From CAYXOX01 sp964466745 (lineage in GTDB: Bacteria > Pseudomonadota > Alphaproteobacteria > Rhodobacterales > Rhodobacteraceae), in assembly GCA_964466745.1 (NCBI GenBank), contig CAYXOX010000100.1, forward strand, positions 1 to 11,402: a DNA stretch of 11,402 nt. The letters are read 5' to 3'. Position 1 is the stretch's first letter. Each line of letters starts with the position of its first letter. A program made the position numbers and the translations under genes. The notes beneath the pieces were generated by a model. It was not told the DNA's origin. It ran no database searches and worked only from the letters and a program-made list of their open reading frames with translations. Below are positions 1 to 7,430 of the stretch, one piece after another.

Positions 1-395
1 AAGCCCAGCGCCGCCGAGATGGAGGTGGAGCTGTGGGCCGCGCCGAAGGGGTCGTAGGGGCTTTCGGCACGCTTGGTGAAGCCCGACAGGCCGCCTTCCT
101 GGCGCAGGGTGCGAATGCGGTCGCGTCGGCCGGTGAGAATCTTGTGGGGGTAGCACTGGTGGCCGACATCCCAGATGATCTTGTCGCGCGGGGCATCGAA
201 GACAGCGTGCAGCGCCACCGTCAGTTCCACCACGCCGAGCCCGGCGCCGAGGTGACCACCGGTTTCGGAGACCGCGCTCACCGTTTCGGCGCGCAACTCG
301 TCGGCAAGCTTGCGCAGATCGGCATCCGAAAAACCCTTGAGATCCGCGGGCACGGAAACCCTGTCGAGCAGCGGCGTCGTTGGTCTTTGAATCAC
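1..395 (-). CDS. dxs: 1-deoxy-D-xylulose-5-phosphate synthase, N-terminal part (cut by window edge)
   Basis: Thiamine-diphosphate enzyme of the cytosolic MEP pathway; it condenses pyruvate and glyceraldehyde 3-phosphate into DXP. The window holds the first 131 codons only; the C-terminal four fifths lie beyond position 1. Visible family motifs are TGGHLGAGLGVVELTVALH (residues about 45-63, with His48), WDVGHQCYPHKILTGRRDR (75-93, with His79) and the HSSTSISAALG stretch at 121-131, all in the order and spacing of Dxs. The start is a GTG at 395-393, preceded by a GGGAGAGG Shine-Dalgarno-like run a few bases upstream; no better in-frame start is seen. It begins 19 bp after the ispA stop and is probably cotranscribed with ispA, xseB and the deacetylase gene. 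Identity is secure; the rest of the gene cannot be judged. Confidence 0.96.
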   Translation of the reverse strand, partial: MIQRPTTPLLDRVSVPADLKGFSDADLRKLADELRAETVSAVSETGGHLGAGLGVVELTVALHAVFDAPRDKIIWDVGHQCYPHKILTGRRDRIRTLRQEGGLSGFTKRAESPYDPFGAAHSSTSISAALG

Positions 396-414
396 GTGCC
401 TCTCCCGGGCGTAG

Positions 415-1284
415 TCAGGTCCGCCGCGCGACGACGAACCGCGCCGCCTCGCGCAAACCCTCGGCACGCGCCCCGTATCCGGCGAGCGCAGCCGTTGCTT
501 CGTCCACCAGCGCCGCCGCCCGGGCCTTCGCCTCTTCCAGCCCGAGAAGCGACACGAAGGTCGCCTTCCCGGCAGCGGCATCCTTCTGGAGCCGCTTGCC
601 CGCGGCGGCAGCATCTCCCTCCACGTCGAGAATGTCGTCGGCGATCTGGAACGCAAGGCCCAGCGCCTGCGCATACCGACGCAGCGGCCCGGTTTCCGCG
701 CCGGCGAGGCGCGCGCCGGCTTCGGCCGACCACACGATGAGCGCCCCCGTCTTGTTGGCCTGGAGCTCGGTGATCGCCTCGAGACCGAGCGGTTCGCCGG
801 CGCTTTCGGCAGCGATGTCCTGGGCCTGTCCGAGCACCATGCCCTGCCCTCCGGCCGCCCGTGCGAGCGACGCCACGAGATCCAGACGCACCGCCGGGTC
901 GGGATGGCAGGTCGGATCGGAAAGGAGTTCGAACGCGAGGGACTGGAGCGCATCGCCCACCAGAACCGCCGTCGCCTCGTCCCAGCGCACATGCACCGTG
1001 GGCTGGCCGCGCCGCAGGTCGTCGTCGTCCATGCAGGGCAGATCGTCGTGGACGAGCGAGTAGGCGTGCACGGCCTCTATCGCGGCCGCGGCCAGCACGG
1101 CGCGCTCGGCACTCACGTCGTGCAGGCGCGACGTCTCGAGCACCAGGTGCCCGCGCAGCGCCTTTCCGCCGCGGGTGGCATAGCGCATGCCGTCCACGAC
1201 AGGCAGCGACCCCCAGCCGCCGAGACGCGCATCGAGGCACGCCTCGATCAGCGCGGCGTCGTCCCGCAACCGGCGCTCGAACAT
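415..1284 (-). CDS. ispA: Farnesyl diphosphate synthase (short-chain polyprenyl synthase)
   Basis: Cytosolic trans-prenyltransferase that joins IPP to DMAPP and GPP, giving farnesyl diphosphate for quinones, carotenoids, hopanoids and undecaprenyl phosphate. The 289-residue length is normal for the family. The first aspartate-rich motif is DDLPCMDDDD (residues 80-89, with the two-residue insertion typical of bacterial type II FPP synthases), followed by LRRGQPT. The second is DDILD (216-220), preceded by AFQIA. GGKALRG (39-45) is the substrate-diphosphate-binding Lys/Arg region. The YSLVHDD context before the first motif matches E. coli IspA, which favours C15 product over longer chains. The ATG at 1284 lies one base after the xseB stop, so translation is probably coupled. 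Geranyl diphosphate synthase activity cannot be excluded from sequence. Confidence 0.95.
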   Translation of the reverse strand: MFERRLRDDAALIEACLDARLGGWGSLPVVDGMRYATRGGKALRGHLVLETSRLHDVSAERAVLAAAAIEAVHAYSLVHDDLPCMDDDDLRRGQPTVHVRWDEATAVLVGDALQSLAFELLSDPTCHPDPAVRLDLVASLARAAGGQGMVLGQAQDIAAESAGEPLGLEAITELQANKTGALIVWSAEAGARLAGAETGPLRRYAQALGLAFQIADDILDVEGDAAAAGKRLQKDAAAGKATFVSLLGLEEAKARAAALVDEATAALAGYGARAEGLREAARFVVARRT

Positions 1285-1285
1285 C

Positions 1286-1531
1286 TCAGAGCCCGTCGAC
1301 GGGCGTGGTTCCCCTGGGCTCGCCGTTCTCGCCGAGGGTGATGGCGGCCACCTTCTCCTCGGCCGCCTTGAGCTTGGCCTCGCAATGGGCCTTCAGCTCG
1401 GCGCCGCGCTCGTAGAGGGCAATGGAATCCTCCAGCGGCACCTCCCCGCCCTCGAGTTGGGCGACGACCTGCTCCAACGCGCGCATCGCCTCCTCGAAGC
1501 TCATTTCGGCCACTGGCCGCTCGTCGGTCAT
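1286..1531 (-). CDS. xseB: Exodeoxyribonuclease VII small subunit
   Basis: Small subunit of exonuclease VII, which with XseA degrades single-stranded DNA to oligonucleotides in both directions. The 81-residue size is typical. The signature FEEAMRALEQVVAQLEGGEV (residues 12-31), followed by PLEDSIALYERGAELKAHCE, is the characteristic coiled-coil helical pair of XseB. The ATG at 1531 overlaps the stop of the upstream deacetylase gene by 4 bp (ATGA), and the stop sits one base before the ispA ATG. It is therefore embedded in the isoprenoid operon, an arrangement common in proteobacteria. The large-subunit gene xseA is not in the window. Confidence 0.95.
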   Translation of the reverse strand: MTDERPVAEMSFEEAMRALEQVVAQLEGGEVPLEDSIALYERGAELKAHCEAKLKAAEEKVAAITLGENGEPRGTTPVDGL

Positions 1532-2454
1532 GCGCCCCTCTCCCGCAGTTCGCCCACATGTGCCGCAGCGCTCGCGGCCAGGGAAGCCAGATCATAGCCG
1601 CCCTCGAGTGTCGAGACCACGCGCCCGCCGGCCGTGGCTTCGGCGAGCTCGCAGATGGCGCCCGTGATCCACGCGAAATCCTCGGTCTCGAGCTCGATGG
1701 ACGCCAGCGGATCGGCGCGGTGCGCATCGAAGCCCGCCGATATGATGACGAGATCGGGCGCGAAACGCTCCGCGGCGGGCAGCAGCTGGCGCTCCCACAT
1801 GGCGCGGAACTCGAAGCTCCCCGCCCCCGGTGCGAGCGCGCCGTTGCGCACCGTTCCGTGCGGGCCGTGCTCATGCGGCGCACCGGTTCCCGGGTAAAGC
1901 GGCATCTGGTGGGACGAGGCGAAGAAGACGCGCGGATCCGGCGCGAGGATATCCTGCGAGCCATTGCCGTGATGCACGTCGAAATCCAGCACCGCCACCC
2001 GCTCGATGCCCGGCAGCGTCAGCGCATGAAGCGCGCCGATGGCCGCGTTCGACAGCAGGCAGAAACCCATGGCCTGGCGCCGCTCGGCATGGTGGCCGGG
2101 GGGGCGCACGGCGCAGAATGCGTTGGCCGCCGCGCCGGCAACCACCGCCTCGACAGCCGCGACGACCGCTCCCGCCGCACGCAGGGCGGCCTCGGGGGAG
2201 GCGGGCGACATCACCGTGTCGGTATCGATGAAACTCAGGCCCTGCTCGGGGGCGCGTGCGAGCAGGCCGGGAAGGAAGTCCGGCCCATGGGCACGGGCAA
2301 CCGCCTCGGCCGCGACCTCGGGCGCATCGCGCCGTTCGAGCGCCATTCCGGAAAGCCCTTCGAGAACCGCGGCAGCGCGGGCCGGCTGCTCGGGATGGCC
2401 CGGCCCGGTGTCATGTTCGCCAAAGACGGGATGCGCGTAGAGGAGCGTGGTCAT
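1528..2454 (-). CDS. Class II histone deacetylase-like / acetylpolyamine amidohydrolase family protein
   Basis: Zinc-dependent deacetylase of the HDAC/AcuC/AphA superfamily, 308 residues, cytosolic. Visible motifs are VRPPGHHAE (117-124, with the paired histidines His121/His122), GFCLLSNAAIG (130-140), LDFDVHHGNGSQD (156-168, with zinc ligands Asp159 and His161), SAGFDAHRADPL (239-250, with the third zinc ligand Asp243) and LEGGYDL (283-289, with catalytic Tyr287). All catalytic residues are present, so it is predicted active. The substrate is unknown; bacterial relatives act on acetylpolyamines, acetylated small molecules or acetyl-lysine. It appears to be the first gene of the xseB-ispA-dxs operon; its TGA overlaps the xseB ATG. 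No strong ribosome-binding site is seen before the ATG at 2454. Confidence is high for family, low for substrate. Confidence 0.93.
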   Translation of the reverse strand: MTTLLYAHPVFGEHDTGPGHPEQPARAAAVLEGLSGMALERRDAPEVAAEAVARAHGPDFLPGLLARAPEQGLSFIDTDTVMSPASPEAALRAAGAVVAAVEAVVAGAAANAFCAVRPPGHHAERRQAMGFCLLSNAAIGALHALTLPGIERVAVLDFDVHHGNGSQDILAPDPRVFFASSHQMPLYPGTGAPHEHGPHGTVRNGALAPGAGSFEFRAMWERQLLPAAERFAPDLVIISAGFDAHRADPLASIELETEDFAWITGAICELAEATAGGRVVSTLEGGYDLASLAASAAAHVGELRERGA

Positions 2455-2494
2455 GCTGCGGCGAGACTACCCGCGCCAATCCCCGGGTGGAAGA

Positions 2495-2519
2495 GGCCGC
2501 GCGGCCGGGCTGCGCAGCC
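2495..2519. terminator. Two adjacent 12-bp palindromes between two minus-strand genes (possible terminator)
   Basis: In the 92-bp spacer between the stop of the DUF2793 gene (2547) and the start of the deacetylase gene (2454) lie two perfect palindromes one base apart: GGCCGCGCGGCC (2495-2506) and GGCTGCGCAGCC (2508-2519). On the minus strand the second one met is followed by TCTTCC rather than a clear T-run. A role in ending the DUF2793 transcript is plausible but unproven, and short palindromes are frequent in such GC-rich DNA. Confidence 0.25.
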
Positions 2520-2546
2520 TCCTCGGAGTCGGAGCGGTCCGTTGCT

Positions 2547-4138
2547 TCAGGCGTAGAGCCCGGCCTGGATCACCGTGCCCGGCGCGTCTCCGGGCAGCGC
2601 CTCGAGCCCCGCTCCCGCGGTGTCCACGATCCCGCCAAGCCGGATTGCGAAGCGCGGCCCGGTGGCCGAGCCGGAAAAGCTCGCCCCTGCCGCACGCACC
2701 AGGGCGCGGTCCGTCACGTCGAGAAACCCGCCCGGAAAGTCCGGGGTGCCGACGAGGGAGACCGCCGTGGCATCGTAGGCGAGGCTGGCCGAGCCGCGCA
2801 GCTCGGCATGATGGTCCGCGCCGCCGGTGAGCGCGAGAGTGCCATCAAGGCGGGCCTCGCCTGCGTCCATCAGTATATGCGCGCGACCGGCAGCGCCGAA
2901 GCCGAGGTCCGTTCCGCCGAAACGGGCACCCGGGCCGATCCGCAGCGCCGCGCCCGCCGGCCCCGTCGAGGAGAGCGTCAACCCGGAAAGCGCAAGCTGC
3001 GCTCCTTCCACCGCCACCACGTCGCCCGGGGCGGTCACGAAGGTCGCGCCCGCGCCCGACCCCGCGATGGCGAGCCCGCCGGCCCCCACGAAACGCGGGC
3101 CGACCGAGAGCGTCGCGCCCAGCGCGTGGGTGCCCGGCCCCAGCACCACCGAAAGGTCGTGCCCCGCCGCGTCGACCGCCTCCGCGGCTGCGAGCGCCCG
3201 CGCAAGCGTGGCGAAGGCGGTGGCCGGAGCGAGCCCGTCGGCGGTATCGTCGCCACCCAGCTCCACGTACCAGGTGCGCGGCGCGGAAAGCACGGGCCGC
3301 TGACCCGCCGCCAGCGGCAGCCCTGTCGCCGGGAAGCTGACCTGCCCGGTCGCCGGATCCACCTCCAACGCGGTGTGCCAGAGCGCGCCGTCGGCGCTCA
3401 CCTTGACGGCGAACCCGTCGGTCCCGGCAAGACCCATCTCGGCCCGGCCCGCCCAGCCGGACTGGAACAGGAGCGAAGCCGTCTCGGCGGGGCCGGCCTT
3501 GTTGATCTTCAGCTGGTGCCCGGCGCCGGCATGGCTGAGCAGCGTGGCCTCGGCGGCGACGGCAAGGCGATTGACGGCATCGGGCGNNNNNNNNNNNNNN
3601 NNNNNNNNNNNNNNNNNNNNNNNNNNNNNNNNNNNNNNNNNNNNNNNNNNNNNNNNNNNNNNNNNNNNNNNNNNNNNNNNNNNNNNTGGCTGAGCAGCGT
3701 GGCCTCGGCGGCGACGGCAAGGCGATTGACGGCATCGGGCGTTGCCGCGATCCCCAAGCCTTCGAGGTTTTCCAGCAATGCCGGACCGGTCCCGCCGCCC
3801 GGCATCGGCACCCAGGAGGTGCCGTCGTGGATGCGCAGCTCGCCGGCGGCCTTTCCCCAGGCACGCCAGCCGGCGCCCGGCTGGATGAATCGCCAGCCGG
3901 CGTCGAGCCAGGTCGCCAGCATTCCGTCCTGCCCGGCCCAGGCGCCCTGCGCTCCGTCACCCAGGGCGTAGACGGCACCCTGCGCGGGCACCGGGGGAGG
4001 CGCCACCGCCCCGAATTGCTCGACGCAGAGCTGGGCGATGGTATCGAGCCGCATGAGCGCCTCGTTGTGGGTAACGTGCTTCTGGGCCTGGGCTGGTGCG
4101 ATCAGGGGCAGCGCGAGGCGGGGCGAGGCATCGGGCAT
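2547..4138 (-). CDS. DUF2793 plus right-handed beta-helix protein (phage/GTA spike-like), interrupted only by an artefactual scaffold gap
   Basis: The start is the ATG at 4138, with GGAAAGG seven bases upstream. As printed, the reading frame differs on the two sides of the N run. Removing the Ns plus one copy of the duplicated 55-mer (155 bases) gives one open frame of 478 residues with a smooth junction, AEATLLS followed by HAGAGHQLKINKAG. The N-terminus (about 5-45) has the DUF2793 hallmark LPLIAPAQAQKHVTHNEAL; the middle carries SLLFQSGWAGRAEMGLAG (171-188). Residues about 239-430, beginning YVELGGDDTADGLAPATAFATL, look like a pectate-lyase-type parallel beta-helix. Such proteins occur in prophages and gene-transfer-agent accessory loci of Rhodobacterales, where spikes or fibres contact cell-surface sugars; that role here is inference. 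No signal peptide is seen. Its start faces the sulfotransferase gene across 201 bp. Confidence 0.85.
3532..3586. repeat. 55-bp sequence duplicated across the scaffold gap, left copy
   Basis: This 55-base stretch ending at the N run is identical to the first 55 bases after it. It encodes part of the DUF2793 protein (the ATPDAVNRLAVAAEATLLS region). It is best read as the shared end of two contigs, not as a biological repeat. Confidence 0.97.
3587..3686. other. 100-N scaffold gap (placeholder, probably zero true length)
   Basis: Exactly 100 unknown bases, a conventional fixed-size scaffolding spacer. The identical 55-mers on both sides and the restored reading frame after collapsing 155 bases indicate that no sequence is missing here. 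Confidence 0.95.
3687..3741. repeat. 55-bp sequence duplicated across the scaffold gap, right copy
   Basis: Identical base for base to 3532-3586. Keeping only one copy and dropping the Ns joins the N-terminal and C-terminal parts of the DUF2793 gene in frame. Confidence 0.97.
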
Positions 4139-4226
4139 CGGCAGGCCTTTCCGGGATGCGTGGAATCTCGGGCGACGGTGCCCGCGGAGAGGTGAACGGG
4201 AGGCGTCCTGCCCGTGCTCGGCGGTC

Positions 4227-4248
4227 ACCTTCGGTTAACCTTGAAGGT
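4227..4248. promoter_or_regulatory. Dyad ACCTTC-N10-GAAGGT centred between divergent genes (candidate operator)
   Basis: A 6-bp inverted repeat (4227-4232 and 4243-4248) flanks the palindrome GGTTAACC (4233-4240). The dyad lies almost at the midpoint of the 201-bp divergent spacer, about 88 bp from the DUF2793 start and 91 bp from the sulfotransferase start. A shared operator would sit in such a place. TTGAAG at 4241-4246 resembles a -35 box for the plus strand, but I see no good -10 at proper spacing. Regulator unknown. Confidence 0.3.
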
Positions 4249-4339
4249 CTGCAGGGCGGCGTTCCGGTTAGCGCGGCGGTAACCCTGCGCGGGCTAGCAA
4301 GAGCACGCCATCGCCGAAGAGGGAGCGCAGAACGGCCCC

Positions 4340-5368
4340 ATGCGACTCGTGTGCCACATCGGAACGCCCAAGACGGCGACCACCTATCTGCAGGAAACCT
4401 GCGCCGCCAACGCGGGCTGGCTCGCCGAACGCGGGATCGTCTATCCCGATCTTTTCGCGCCCGACGCCAACCACATCACCCTGTTCTACGCGGCCGCCGA
4501 CTACATCCACAGCTTTCACCGCGACTACGGGCTGCACGGCCCGGAGGACGTGCAGCGCCTGCGCGTTCGCCTATCCGCGGCGCTCGAGGCCGCGTCGAGG
4601 GTGGCCGGCCCCGAAGGGACGGTGCTTGTCTCCTCGGAGAACCTGACCGGCAACATCACCGGCCGCGCCGGGGTCGAACGCCTGCATGCGCTGGTTGCCC
4701 CGCTCTTCGAGCGAATCGAGGTGATCGTCTACCTGCGCCGCCAGGACGACGCCGTGCTTTCCATGTATGGCGAATACATGCGCAGGGGTTTTTCGCACGA
4801 TACCTTCGAGCGGTTCGTCGACGCCGTGCTCGGCCCGCGCAGCCCGCTCCACTACCTCTACTATCGCCGGCTTCTGGAAACCTGGAGCGCGGTGTTCGGG
4901 CGCGACGCGCTTTGCGTGCGGCTCTACGACGACGCCCGCTCGGGCCCGGGTGGCGTGCTTGCCGATTTCATCGGCCTCGTTACGGGCACGCCCTTTGCAT
5001 CCGGCCTGCTGGACGGGCTGGAAAGGATCGAGCCGTGCAACCGGAGCCTCTCGGCCCCGGCGATGGAATTCCTGCGGCGGATGCACCCCTACATCCCCTT
5101 CGCGACTGAGGGCGGGATCAACCCGCGCGGCCGCTTCGCCGCCCGCATACGGGCACTGCCCGAGGGGCCGCGCCCGCGCCTTTCGGCCGATCAGGCCGCC
5201 CGCATCATGCGCCACTTCGCGCCGGCCAACGCCTGGCTTCGCGAGGCCTACTTTCCCGGGCGGTCCGCCCCGCTCTTTCCCCACCGCGAAGATTTGCCCC
5301 CGGCCGGGAACCTCGGCCAAGTCAGCCTAGACGATTTCGCCCGCTTCACCTGGGAGATGATGAAATGA
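4340..5368 (+). CDS. Sulfotransferase-like protein (PAPS-dependent family)
   Basis: Predicted cytosolic sulfotransferase-fold protein of 342 residues that would move sulfate from PAPS to an acceptor, here perhaps a sugar. The N-terminal HIGTPKTATTYLQ (residues 6-18) is the 5'-phosphosulfate-binding loop of bacterial sulfotransferases. VIVYLRRQDDAVLSMYGEYM (128-147) fits the 3'-phosphate-binding segment with its conserved Arg and Ser141. VSSENL (98-103) follows the usual beta-strand placement. No signal peptide or membrane segment is seen. The ATG at 4340 is the first in frame; GAGGGAGC lies about 14 bases upstream, so the ribosome-binding site is weak. The stop overlaps the next gene's ATG (ATGA), which ties it to the galactofuranosyltransferase. 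The acceptor is unknown; some members of this broad family have no proven sulfotransferase activity. Confidence 0.82.
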   Translation: MRLVCHIGTPKTATTYLQETCAANAGWLAERGIVYPDLFAPDANHITLFYAAADYIHSFHRDYGLHGPEDVQRLRVRLSAALEAASRVAGPEGTVLVSSENLTGNITGRAGVERLHALVAPLFERIEVIVYLRRQDDAVLSMYGEYMRRGFSHDTFERFVDAVLGPRSPLHYLYYRRLLETWSAVFGRDALCVRLYDDARSGPGGVLADFIGLVTGTPFASGLLDGLERIEPCNRSLSAPAMEFLRRMHPYIPFATEGGINPRGRFAARIRALPEGPRPRLSADQAARIMRHFAPANAWLREAYFPGRSAPLFPHREDLPPAGNLGQVSLDDFARFTWEMMK

Positions 5369-7170
5369 GCCTTGCCGCCCGCGCCCAGCCGGCGCCCACC
5401 GTCCTTCAGACACTGATCTGGCCCGATCGCGCCGTATCCACGGAGCGCGATCTCTACATGCGGCTCTTCGGCCCGGCGGGCTATTGCGACGAGGGCCGGG
5501 AGATCCGCTTCGGGCCCGGTGCCACCGCCGTGTTCGACACGTACTTCAATCTTTTCAACATCGGGAAGTGGCGCCGCCTGTGCGGCCTCGAGCAGCTTTC
5601 GCTTTCGCTCACTGGGCGCGGTCGCGTCGAGTTGATCGCGTTCCTTGCCCCGCCGCACCGCTCGTGGGAGCGGCTCGCGAGCCGTGTCGTCGATCTCGCG
5701 GCCGAGGGCGGGCCGGGCATCGAACTGCCGCTGGACGATATCGACCCGGCGGTTCCCGGCGTGATCCATTTCGAGCTGCGGGCGCTCGGAACCGCCCGGC
5801 TCACGGGCGCCGCCTTCACCACCACAGACCAACCGCGCCGCAAGCCCCAGCTTGCCGTCGCCATAACCACCTACAAACGCGAACTCGAGGTGCGGCGCAC
5901 CGCGCGCCGCTTCTCGCGATTCATGCAGGGCTCGGCGCATGCCGACCGTATCCGCATGATCGTGGTCGACAACGGCAAGAGCGCCGATCTCGACGCGGGC
6001 GAAGGCGTCGCCGCCTTCGAGAACGAGAACCTCGGCGGCGCCGGCGGCTTCGCCCGCGGGCTGATCGAGGCACGGGCCTCCGGTGCCACCCACTGCCTGT
6101 TCATGGACGATGACGCCGCCATCCACATGGAAAGCCTCGAGCGAACCTACCAGATGCTCGCCTACGCGCGCGATCCCGCCACCGCCGTGGCCGGCGCGAT
6201 GATCAACGCCACCCACCGCTGGGCGGTGTGGGAAAACGGCGCGACCTTCCACACCCGCTGCGAGCCGCGGTTCATGGGGCTGGACCTGCGCGATGCCCGC
6301 GCGGTGATGGAGATGGAACATGCCACCACCGCCGATCCGCCGCGCAAGCTCTACGGCGGCTGGTGGTTCTTCGCCTTTCCGCTGCAGCACGTGCGGCACC
6401 TGCCGTTTCCCTTCTTCGTGCGCGGCGACGACGTGAGCTTCTCGCTGGCGCACGACTTCCGCATCGTCACGATGCCCGGTGTCGCCTCCTTCCAGGAAGG
6501 CTTCGATGACAAGGAATCGCCGCTCACCTGGTACCTCGATCTGCGAAGCCACCTCGCCCATCACCTGAGCCTGCCCGATCTGGAGATCGGCCGCCTCGGC
6601 CTCTTGCGCATCGCGTGGTGGTTCTTCCTGCGCAATCTTCCGCGATGCCACTACGAAACGATGCATGCGCTCACGCTGGCGCTCGGGGACGTTCTCGAAG
6701 GCCCCGGTTTCTTCGCCGACAACGCCGACCTCGCCTGGCGGCGCGCCACCATAGGCGCGGCAACACAGGACGAGGCCTGGAAACCTGCACCCGAGGGGCC
6801 CCGGCGGCAGCGGCTGCGACTCGATCCGGAAAAGCGCAGCACGCGGCTGCTGATGAAGGCCACCCTCGCCGGGCACCTGCTTCCCGGATTCCGGCTCTTC
6901 GGCAACCGCAGGACACTGGGCCCGGGCGAACGCGGCGCGATTCGTGCCTGCTGGGGCGCGTCGGAGATCACCTGCCGGGATGCCAGCGGAACGCTTGCCT
7001 ACACGGTCGTCCATTCCAAGCGTCGTGCCCTCATCGAAACCGCGCGCATGGTCGTGCTCTCGTTCCGCCTGATCCTGAATTACCCGCGCCTGCGCGGCGA
7101 ATGGCGCCGCGGATACGGCGAACTCACCAGCGAGGCGTTCTGGGAGAGCAAGCTGCGCCTCGCGGCCTGA
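5365..7170 (+). CDS. GlfT2-like galactofuranosyltransferase (GT-A, GT2 family)
   Basis: Predicted processive transferase using UDP-galactofuranose, 601 residues, cytosolic or membrane-peripheral. Domain order matches mycobacterial GlfT2. An N-terminal beta-sandwich (about 12-155) includes TYFNLFNIGKWRR (59-71). The GT-A core has ITTYKRE (167-173), VVDNG (200-204), ENLGGAGGFARG (221-232) and the metal-binding triad FMDDD (246-250). GGWWFFAF (331-338) and FVRGDDVSFS (351-360, with the putative base Asp355 or Asp356) follow. A C-terminal helical region ends in WRRGYGELTSEAFWESKL. At the position where I recall a metal-binding His in GlfT2 (motif W-H before a conserved D-K), this protein has Gln377 (ASFQEGFDDKES). 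Translation is probably coupled to the sulfotransferase gene by the 4-bp overlap. The converging glf gene fits its donor need. The acceptor glycan is unknown. Confidence 0.88.
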   Translation: MSLAARAQPAPTVLQTLIWPDRAVSTERDLYMRLFGPAGYCDEGREIRFGPGATAVFDTYFNLFNIGKWRRLCGLEQLSLSLTGRGRVELIAFLAPPHRSWERLASRVVDLAAEGGPGIELPLDDIDPAVPGVIHFELRALGTARLTGAAFTTTDQPRRKPQLAVAITTYKRELEVRRTARRFSRFMQGSAHADRIRMIVVDNGKSADLDAGEGVAAFENENLGGAGGFARGLIEARASGATHCLFMDDDAAIHMESLERTYQMLAYARDPATAVAGAMINATHRWAVWENGATFHTRCEPRFMGLDLRDARAVMEMEHATTADPPRKLYGGWWFFAFPLQHVRHLPFPFFVRGDDVSFSLAHDFRIVTMPGVASFQEGFDDKESPLTWYLDLRSHLAHHLSLPDLEIGRLGLLRIAWWFFLRNLPRCHYETMHALTLALGDVLEGPGFFADNADLAWRRATIGAATQDEAWKPAPEGPRRQRLRLDPEKRSTRLLMKATLAGHLLPGFRLFGNRRTLGPGERGAIRACWGASEITCRDASGTLAYTVVHSKRRALIETARMVVLSFRLILNYPRLRGEWRRGYGELTSEAFWESKLRLAA

Positions 7171-7173
7171 AGC

Positions 7174-7201
7174 GCCCCGGGCCGTTCGCATCGCCCGTGG
7201 C
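7174..7201 (+). terminator. Hairpin just after the galactofuranosyltransferase stop (candidate terminator)
   Basis: GCCCCGGGC (7174-7182) pairs with GCCCGTGGC (7193-7201) across a 10-base loop, with one C-U mismatch in a 9-bp stem. It begins three bases after the TGA. No T-run follows, so an intrinsic terminator is only a possibility. Confidence 0.3.
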
Positions 7202-7300
7202 ACAGGGTTGCGCGCACTTCCACGAAGGCAAGGCGCACGCCGCCCCGCAGGCCGACGCAAGGCGATGCGGTGCGCGCGCCGGGCGCCGGCACCGCGGCCG

Positions 7301-7410
7301 GTTTCTCGCCTGCGGCCATCGGGGTGAACGGCACGGGCATTCCGTCCGGCCCCATGGGTCCGGCCCGGAACGCGCCTCGCCAATGGTGACGCGCCCCGCC
7401 GTTGCGCGGG
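7301..7410. repeat. Tandem repeat unit 1 of 3 (identical to unit 3)
   Basis: A 110-base stretch from GTTTCTCGCCTGCGG to GTTGCGCGGG that recurs without a mismatch at 7554-7663. It lies in the convergent spacer after the galactofuranosyltransferase gene. Anchor motifs GCCATCGG (7315) and GGTGACGCGCCCCGCC (7385) mark the unit. Function unknown. Confidence 0.95.
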
Positions 7411-7430
7411 CACCGTCGCGGGCACACGTC

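Noticed and set aside
3532..3741. Biological direct repeat or target-site duplication around an inserted mobile element
   Set aside because: 55 bp is far longer than a target-site duplication, the interior is exactly 100 Ns, and collapsing the repeat restores a single open frame.
2256..3971. Long plus-strand open frame across the N gap, opposite the deacetylase and DUF2793 genes
   Set aside because: Antisense to two recognisable genes, Arg-rich, no domain, and it depends on reading through Ns that are probably not real.
2547..4138. Frameshifted pseudogene or two separate genes
   Set aside because: The frame difference equals exactly what the 155-base artefact introduces; after collapse there is no frameshift and no internal stop.
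4241..4271. Sigma-70-type promoter for the sulfotransferase gene (TTGAAG as -35)
   Set aside because: No acceptable -10 hexamer at 16-18 bp spacing; the match is too weak to call.
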